DNA of 5,612 bases from an uncultured Oscillospiraceae bacterium (lineage in GTDB: Bacteria > Bacillota > Clostridia > Oscillospirales > Oscillospiraceae), in contig CALDMA010000105.1 of assembly GCA_937915075.1 (NCBI GenBank), positions 1 to 5,612 on the forward strand. Reading direction: 5' to 3'. The notes under the pieces were generated by a model. The model worked only from the letters and a program-made list of their open reading frames with translations, searched no databases and was not told where the DNA came from. Positions within the stretch are counted from its first letter, which is position 1, and each line of letters begins with the position of its first letter. A program made the position numbers and the translations under genes. Shown here piece by piece: positions 1 to 5,612 of the stretch.

Positions 1-2424
<2,424 letters not shown>

Positions 2425-2512
2425 GCGATCTTTGGAGCGTTCACAAAGCGGCTTGAAATTTGCAAACCTTTGATGCGACTGCCTTTGCGGGCATCATTGG
2501 CTGAAAACAAAC

Positions 2513-2555
2513 AAAAATCCGGTATTGTTCCGTTTGGAGCAATACCGGATTTTTT
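2513..2555 (+). terminator. Intrinsic terminator after ppdK, probably bidirectional
   Basis: A near-perfect 19-bp stem (2513-2531 with 2536-2554) with one G-T wobble closes a GTTT loop at 2532-2535. The core arm AATCCGGTATTG pairs with CAATACCGGATT. The right arm ends in a run of Ts (2550-2555), and the left arm begins with AAAAA, so the structure would also work for transcription from the opposite strand. It lies 89 bases past the ppdK stop and insulates ppdK from the genes downstream. Confidence 0.93.
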
Positions 2556-2590
2556 GCATCTTTTGCGGGGCAGGTTGAGAAAAACTGCGT

Positions 2591-2626
2591 CACGGACAGA
2601 TTCCGTGTGCCGCCGGTACTCGGAAT
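2591..2626 (+). promoter_or_regulatory. Two overlapping, mutually exclusive hairpins
   Basis: Hairpin A is a perfect 6-bp stem CACGGA/TCCGTG (2591-2596 with 2602-2607) and a 5-base loop. Hairpin B pairs ATTCCG (2600-2605) with CGGAAT (2621-2626), then after one T-T mismatch pairs GTGCC (2607-2611) with GGTAC (2615-2619, one wobble) around a 3-base loop. They share bases 2600-2607 and cannot coexist. No T-run follows, so neither is a plain terminator. A role as a leader switch or operator is possible, but the only promoter candidate found lies downstream, so transcription of this segment is unproven. Confidence 0.4.
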
Positions 2627-2667
2627 GGCACTCTGAATGGCACGCGGAAGCGGCACTCGGAAGGGGC
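2618..2667 (+). repeat. Four degenerate 12-13 bp tandem repeats
   Basis: Successive units are ACTCGGAATGGC (2618-2629), ACTCTGAATGGC (2630-2641), ACGCGGAAGCGGC (2642-2654) and ACTCGGAAGGGGC (2655-2667). The common pattern is AC-N-C-K-GAA-N(2-3)-GGC. The first unit also forms the right arm of the hairpin at 2600-2626. The array ends 73 bases before the start codon of the recombinase-like gene, a position compatible with a cluster of protein binding sites; it could equally be decayed repeat DNA. Confidence 0.5.
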
Positions 2668-2691
2668 GGCGACATCAACGAAAGCGATGCA

Positions 2692-2720
2692 TTGCCTTTG
2701 GTGTGACCGTGCGGTACAGT
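2692..2720 (+). promoter_or_regulatory. Weak sigma-70/sigma-A promoter candidate
   Basis: TTGCCT (2692-2697) and TACAGT (2715-2720) are separated by 17 bases, the preferred spacing. Each hexamer matches four of six consensus positions (TTGACA, TATAAT). It would give a very short leader before the ATG at 2741. It is the best candidate seen between the ppdK terminator and gene 2, but a match this weak can occur by chance. Confidence 0.25.
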
Positions 2721-2727
2721 CTGTGCA

Positions 2728-2735
2728 GAGGTGAT
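2728..2735 (+). promoter_or_regulatory. Ribosome binding site for the recombinase-like gene
   Basis: GAGGTGAT is an eight-base complement to the 3' end of 16S rRNA and sits five bases before the ATG at 2741. It fixes the start of this gene and argues that the short N-terminus of the protein is genuine and not a missed upstream start. Confidence 0.8.
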
Positions 2736-2740
2736 GCAGC

Positions 2741-3376
2741 ATGAGGCTATATTACAGGCGCGGAGGAAAGTGCACAGTGCCGGAGGGCTTTGACAGGGTC
2801 TACACGGAGGTCGATGGGAGCGGCAGCGTCCTGCGGGAGCTGCTTGCGTATGTGAGAGCGGGCGACAGTGTAACCGTGGAGATGGGCGGTGAACTGGGCG
2901 GCACAGCCAGTGCGTTCACGGAGATGGCACTTGCCCTCTATCAACGGCAGGCGACTTTGCTCTGCAAGTCTCCTAAGATTGACACGGCGGCAGGTCATTG
3001 GCAGGCGGTTCTTTCCGACCTTGCGATGTTGACAGGTCGGGACACCGGCGATGCGGCGCGGCTGTCGCGGTTTATGGAGGAGCTGCACCGGTGCTTTGAC
3101 CTTGTGGAGAGACGGCAGATGACCGTAGCGGAGGTCTGCCGGAAAATGAGCATTGGGAAGACGACCTACTACCGTTATTGGCGTAAGGTCAAGAGCGCCC
3201 CGCAGAGGGAGCGTCACACAGAGCTTTTTGAGGAATTGCAGGTCAAGATAGATGCAAATGAGTTGAGTATTTCCGCAGCTTGCAGGCAGATGAATATCGG
3301 TGCGGGGACGTATTACAGGATGCGGGATCGGTATAAAAAAGAACACAGCGTTCCAAATGTTCCAAATTCAGAGTGA
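2741..3376 (+). CDS. Resolvase-fold protein lacking catalytic residues, with two tandem HTH motifs
   Basis: The 211-residue product resembles serine recombinases of the resolvase/invertase family but probably cannot cut DNA. Residues 17-97 follow the resolvase core: FDRVYTEVDGSG corresponds to the usual DRIFEDKASG, LRELLAYVRAGDSVTVEM to the strand-helix segment, and IDTAAGHWQAVLSDLAML to the IDT-AAG helix of the family. The usual N-terminal Y-A-R-V-S-T, which carries the nucleophilic serine, is replaced by YYRRGG (4-9) and about ten residues after it are missing. The active-site D-R-L-x-R pattern reads GELGG (50-54), so both arginines are gone. The C-terminus has two similar helix-turn-helix units 48 residues apart: MTVAEVCRKMSIGKTTYYR (127-145) and LSISAACRQMNIGAGTYYR (175-193). 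The likely role, by inference, is a DNA-binding regulator or structural partner of an active recombinase. The stop is TGA at 3374. The fold call is good by eye; the function is not established. Confidence 0.82.
   Translation: MRLYYRRGGKCTVPEGFDRVYTEVDGSGSVLRELLAYVRAGDSVTVEMGGELGGTASAFTEMALALYQRQATLLCKSPKIDTAAGHWQAVLSDLAMLTGRDTGDAARLSRFMEELHRCFDLVERRQMTVAEVCRKMSIGKTTYYRYWRKVKSAPQRERHTELFEELQVKIDANELSISAACRQMNIGAGTYYRMRDRYKKEHSVPNVPNSE
3350..3367 (+). repeat. Direct repeat GTTCCAAAT x2, part of an 18-nt sequence repeated at 4388
   Basis: Two perfect 9-base copies of GTTCCAAAT stand back to back at the 3' end of the recombinase-like gene, encoding VPNVPN. The 18-base string GCGTTCCAAATGTTCCAA (3348-3365) recurs exactly at 4388-4405 inside the next gene, but in another reading frame, so the conservation is of DNA and not of protein. 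Confidence 0.7.
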
Positions 3377-3581
3377 TATATTTTACGAACAATAGGCGGT
3401 GGTGATTCGACAAATTGGGGAGGTATGGAACGACACTATAGGCGGGAAGTCCTCTTATCATCGAAAACAAAGGGCAGGAAATTAGTGCGCGCCTGCTTCA
3501 ATGGAAGTAAACATACATTAGCGCGGTCGGCGCAGACAGTCATTGCGGAAGCACGGACATACACAACAACGGAGGTGCAGT
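3377..3581 (+). other. Spacer before the first zinc-ribbon gene
   Basis: A 205-base spacer with no convincing promoter or terminator; the only hairpin seen is a weak 5-bp GCAGG/CCTGC pair near 3474-3496. The weak pair TTGGGG (3415-3420) and TATAGG (3437-3442), 16 bases apart, is the best promoter-like match and is not persuasive. The recombinase-like gene may therefore be transcribed together with the next gene, or a promoter here escapes consensus reading. Confidence 0.4.
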
Positions 3582-3604
3582 ATGAAAAAAACGAATGGGC
3601 ATGA
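3425..3604 (+). CDS. Possible 59-residue basic ORF overlapping the next gene start
   Basis: ATG at 3425 opens 59 codons to a TGA at 3602-3604, overlapping the start of the zinc-ribbon gene by 23 bases. The predicted peptide begins MERHYRREVLLSSKTKGRK and is basic, with no family I recognise. GGGGAGGT abuts the ATG directly, leaving a spacing of one base, which is too short for efficient initiation. It is in the same frame as the recombinase-like gene, which stays open for 75 codons after its TGA. It could act as a coupling leader peptide but may be chance. Confidence 0.2.
   Translation: MERHYRREVLLSSKTKGRKLVRACFNGSKHTLARSAQTVIAEARTYTTTEVQYEKNEWA
3571..3577 (+). promoter_or_regulatory. Ribosome binding site for the first zinc-ribbon gene
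   Basis: GGAGGTG, four bases before the ATG at 3582, supports this start over the in-frame ATG at 3543, which has no such site. The choice is confirmed by the downstream paralogue, whose N-terminus aligns without a gap from the same position. Confidence 0.85.
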
Positions 3605-4670
3605 CGAGGGTCATTTCGGTAACTACACATCACTACTCCCCTTTGATGGGGAAGGATGTGATCAAATAAATCTGTTGCTCAGAAAACTTCTTCAGATTTC
3701 TTTCTCAACATTTGTAAAGCTTCTGACACAGCTAAATGAACTGCATCTGCCCTACTACCTCTGCGGAGGAACAGGGGCACTAACGGCATTACACGCCTTG
3801 CAGTTTAACAAGGTCCTGTTCGGTGAGCCTTATCTGGCTTGCAGCAGATGCCACAGGATCAAGTACGATGGGATAATGGAGCATCTGTGCGGTGAGACAG
3901 TACGCTGCAAAAAGTGCGGAGCAGTGTGTGAGATAGACGGCTTTGCGCCTGATGATGTGTACTTCTGGCATCCGGGGCGCAGCGATGTACACTTTGAAAT
4001 CTGCGTCAGCGAGGAGGGGTTCAACTGGATACGCGGCAACATTGGCAGTTTAGCCGTACCGATGCTATTCTCCCCGTCTGACATCGTGATCACAGAGTCT
4101 CCGGTGGAGCAGAAGCTCGTTTACGGACGGATCACCGTGCGGTGTGATGGGACTGTACCGAACCGGCGTTACCGCACTGCCCAGCAACCTGTGCCGCATT
4201 GGGAGCTGATGGACTTCATCAAGAAGGATCTTTGTTCTTCCGTATCTGTCCTTGCACCTGATTATGCGGAGCTTATTCACAGCGAATATATGCGCGGGAT
4301 CGGTATGGATGCGCCCCTTACTGTCATTGGTATGCAGCGTGGAAAATGGTCAAGTGCTGCGTGTGGGCTTACGCTGCCGCAGTTTCTGCGTTCCAAATGT
4401 TCCAACTCGCCTTTTACAGTGACACCGGAGAAGCTGCGGATAGACGCGCTCTTTGCGGGGGCTTCCGAGCAGGAGGCAATCGAGTATATGGAAGCAGTCA
4501 TTTCGCTGCCGTCACCGGCTGAGAGAGATTCTGCAATGCAGATGCTTACCGATGCGTGGGCGTCCGCGCTGCCTGCGCATCATGCGGAATGGCTGGCGTG
4601 TTTCTATGGCATGAAATCTTACAGCGAGAATGTGGACTTCGCCGCAATGCATTACCTGCTTTCTGCCTAA
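3582..4670 (+). CDS. Unrecognised zinc-ribbon protein, paralogue 1
   Basis: The product has 362 residues, no signal peptide and no membrane segment, and is presumably cytoplasmic. I do not recognise the family. A variable polar N-terminus (1-30) is followed by a helical stretch (31-54) and the motif LPYYLCGGTG (56-65). A zinc ribbon of the form C87-x2-C90, 18 residues, C109-x2-C112 comes next. Downstream lie DVYFW (125-129), SDVHFE (134-139, with conserved Asp, His and Glu), RITV-x-CDGTVP (183-193) and LAPDYA (224-229). All of these recur in the gene at 4813, so they are probably structural or functional. The C-terminal part (about 270-362) has no recognisable motif. Base composition is intermediate (about half G+C by eye), well below ppdK. 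Zinc binding is inferred from cysteine spacing. A nucleic-acid or protein-binding role is a guess from that fold alone. No terminator follows, so co-transcription with the paralogue is likely. Confidence 0.85.
   Translation: MKKTNGHDEGHFGNYTSLLPFDGEGCDQINLLLRKLLQISFSTFVKLLTQLNELHLPYYLCGGTGALTALHALQFNKVLFGEPYLACSRCHRIKYDGIMEHLCGETVRCKKCGAVCEIDGFAPDDVYFWHPGRSDVHFEICVSEEGFNWIRGNIGSLAVPMLFSPSDIVITESPVEQKLVYGRITVRCDGTVPNRRYRTAQQPVPHWELMDFIKKDLCSSVSVLAPDYAELIHSEYMRGIGMDAPLTVIGMQRGKWSSAACGLTLPQFLRSKCSNSPFTVTPEKLRIDALFAGASEQEAIEYMEAVISLPSPAERDSAMQMLTDAWASALPAHHAEWLACFYGMKSYSENVDFAAMHYLLSA
4388..4405 (+). repeat. Second copy of the 18-nt sequence found at 3348-3365
   Basis: GCGTTCCAAATGTTCCAA here lies within the coding sequence of zinc-ribbon paralogue 1 and is read as part of LRSKCSN. 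The corresponding stretch of paralogue 2 falls at or past the window edge, so whether it also carries the motif cannot be seen. Confidence 0.65.
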
Positions 4671-4812
4671 CCTTGTTTGTCGCATTCCCCAACATAAGCA
4701 GGCCGGATAGGGCACTGACGAAAGATGCATTGATAATGAAAGCAGACAATAGTAAAGAAAAACGCAAGCACTTAAAGAAAATTACCTACACTCGAATACC
4801 GGAGGATACTCT
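4671..4812 (+). other. Spacer between the two zinc-ribbon paralogues
   Basis: A 142-base, increasingly A-rich spacer with no terminator hairpin. TTGATA (4730-4735) followed after 17 bases by TAAAGA (4753-4758) is a possible but weak promoter. The last bases before the start codon resemble the region before paralogue 1 (TACAC, then CGGAGG), hinting that the duplication included the translation-initiation region. Confidence 0.4.
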
Positions 4813-4816
4813 ATGA
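4736..4816 (+). CDS. Possible 26-residue lysine-rich leader ORF
   Basis: ATG at 4736 opens 26 codons ending in a TGA that shares an ATGA overlap with the start codon of paralogue 2 (ATG 4813, TGA 4814-4816), the classic arrangement for translational coupling. The predicted peptide starts MKADNSKEKRKHLKK and is very basic. There is no good ribosome binding site in front of it, and GGAGG (4801-4805) already serves paralogue 2 directly, so it may well be chance. Confidence 0.2.
   Translation: MKADNSKEKRKHLKKITYTRIPEDTL
4801..4805 (+). promoter_or_regulatory. Ribosome binding site for the second zinc-ribbon gene
   Basis: GGAGG seven bases before the ATG at 4813. With this start the four cysteines of the zinc ribbon fall at residues 87, 90, 109 and 112, exactly as in paralogue 1 counted from 3582, so the two starts support each other. 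Confidence 0.85.
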
Positions 4817-5612
4817 AAAATACAAATATGCGTGAAGACATACATACTAATAATAAGGAAATAACTCCTCTTCTCAGTAGGGCAGGTGAAAATTGTAAAA
4901 ATATAATGCTCAGGAAAGTAATTCAAAATTCATTCTCTACATTCACAAAAATCCTGAGACAGTTAAATGAGAAATGTTTACCCTACTATCTTTGTGGTGG
5001 TACAGGTAGCCTTGAGGAACTGTACTCAATGGGGCTGAGTAAGACGATACTTGGTGGGCCTTATGCAGTGTGCCCCAAGTGCAGAGAGGTGACATCAGAG
5101 CATGATCTAAGGCTTGTTATAAATAAACAAGCAGTATGTAAGAAATGTGGTTGTACTCTTGCATTTGATGGAGCTGATACAGATAGTGTCTACTTTTGGA
5201 AATATGTTAATAGCGATGTACATTTTGAGGTCTGCGTTAATGATGAAGGGTTTAAGTTGGCACATGACTACATTGAGAGTTTAATCCAGTCATTACAGCT
5301 ATCCTCTGATGAACTCGTGATAACAGATTCACCGACAGAATGTGTACTTGTTTACAGGCGGATCACAGTGAAATGTGATGGAACTGTGCCCGATAGGCAT
5401 TACCGTGTCCCTCAGTTCACTATTACACGTGTTGAGCTGTATGACTTCGTAACAGCTGATCTTCGTTCTAAAAAGTCAATCCTTGCTCCTGACTACGCAG
5501 GACTAATAAAAAAATTCCCAATGTGCGGGTTTCAAATCATAGCATTACAGCGGGGAACCTTTGCCACAGGTGCAGATGGTGTGACACCTTATGAATTTTT
5601 TAAGAAGCTACC
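4813..5612 (+). CDS. Unrecognised zinc-ribbon protein, paralogue 2, 3'-truncated by window edge
   Basis: The frame opens at ATG 4813 and runs without a stop to the window end, giving 266 visible codons; by comparison with paralogue 1 about 90 more should follow. It aligns with paralogue 1 without a gap for about 232 residues, then lacks about six residues. By hand count about 53 of 110 positions between residues 38 and 147 are identical. Shared motifs include LPYYLCGGTG (56-65), the zinc ribbon (C87, C90, C109, C112), VYFW (126-129), SDVHFE (134-139), RITV-x-CDGTVP (183-193) and LAPDYA (224-229). It is clearly richer in A/T (near 40% G+C by eye) with A/T-ending codons such as AAA, ATA and GAT, unlike paralogue 1 and very unlike ppdK. 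This suggests separate acquisition or long divergence. Function is unknown; the partial product has no visible membrane segment. Confidence 0.85.
   Translation, partial: MKNTNMREDIHTNNKEITPLLSRAGENCKNIMLRKVIQNSFSTFTKILRQLNEKCLPYYLCGGTGSLEELYSMGLSKTILGGPYAVCPKCREVTSEHDLRLVINKQAVCKKCGCTLAFDGADTDSVYFWKYVNSDVHFEVCVNDEGFKLAHDYIESLIQSLQLSSDELVITDSPTECVLVYRRITVKCDGTVPDRHYRVPQFTITRVELYDFVTADLRSKKSILAPDYAGLIKKFPMCGFQIIALQRGTFATGADGVTPYEFFKKL

Larger units (their letters stand above)
2425..2740. other. Intergenic region between ppdK and the recombinase-like gene
   Basis: This 316-base gap has no credible gene on either strand. In order it holds an unremarkable 88-base spacer, the ppdK terminator hairpin (2513-2555), two overlapping alternative hairpins (2591-2626), four degenerate 12-13 bp repeat units (2618-2667), a weak promoter-like pair (2692-2720) and the ribosome binding site of the next gene (2728-2735). 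Short open frames here run straight through the terminator palindrome and lack ribosome binding sites, so they are treated as spurious. Confidence 0.8.

Noticed and set aside
2618..2667. CRISPR array
   Set aside because: The units are only 12-13 bp, degenerate and directly adjacent, with no spacers and no cas genes nearby.
2747..3346. A 199-codon minus-strand frame opposite the recombinase-like gene
   Set aside because: The plus-strand product has clear family resemblance, tandem HTH motifs and a strong ribosome binding site; the minus-strand product has none of these.
2741..3376. Annotation as an active site-specific recombinase
   Set aside because: The catalytic serine motif and the active-site arginines are missing, so recombination activity is not supported even though the fold resemblance is good.
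3543..3581. An upstream in-frame ATG adding 13 residues to zinc-ribbon paralogue 1
   Set aside because: GGAGGTG four bases before ATG 3582 and the gap-free N-terminal alignment with paralogue 2 both favour the later start.

Overview
The window looks like part of the chromosome of a Gram-positive anaerobe of the class Clostridia, possibly an Oscillospiraceae-type gut bacterium. Three things point there: a bacterial pyruvate,phosphate dikinase very close to the Clostridium symbiosum enzyme, strong GGAGG-type ribosome binding sites, and a long U-tailed terminator. The assignment is inferred from these traits; no marker gene is present.

Positions 1-2424 hold the dikinase gene (ppdK), GC-rich and lacking about the first 70 codons. 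A 19-bp-stem intrinsic terminator (about 2513-2555) closes it. The following gap to 2740 has no credible gene. It holds two mutually exclusive hairpins, a degenerate 12-13 bp tandem repeat, a weak promoter candidate and a strong ribosome binding site.

From 2741 on, base composition and codon use change, and the genes look accessory. Gene 2 (2741-3376) encodes a serine-recombinase (resolvase) fold protein that appears to have lost the catalytic serine and the active-site arginines, and ends in two tandem resolvase-type helix-turn-helix motifs. It is probably a DNA-binding pseudoenzyme, not a recombinase. Genes 3 (3582-4670) and 4 (4813 to the window end, truncated) are diverged tandem paralogues. 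They align without a gap for about 230 residues, share a CxxC...CxxC zinc ribbon at identical residue numbers (87, 90, 109, 112), and about half of the residues between 38 and 147 are identical. I do not recognise the family. The two differ clearly in GC content, so they have had different histories or have diverged for a long time.

How the genes might cooperate is inference: the recombinase-fold protein could regulate or mark the locus, with the zinc-ribbon pair as its effectors. Nothing links them to the dikinase except position downstream of its terminator. The best leads are the dead resolvase with duplicated DNA-binding motifs and the paralogous zinc-ribbon pair.
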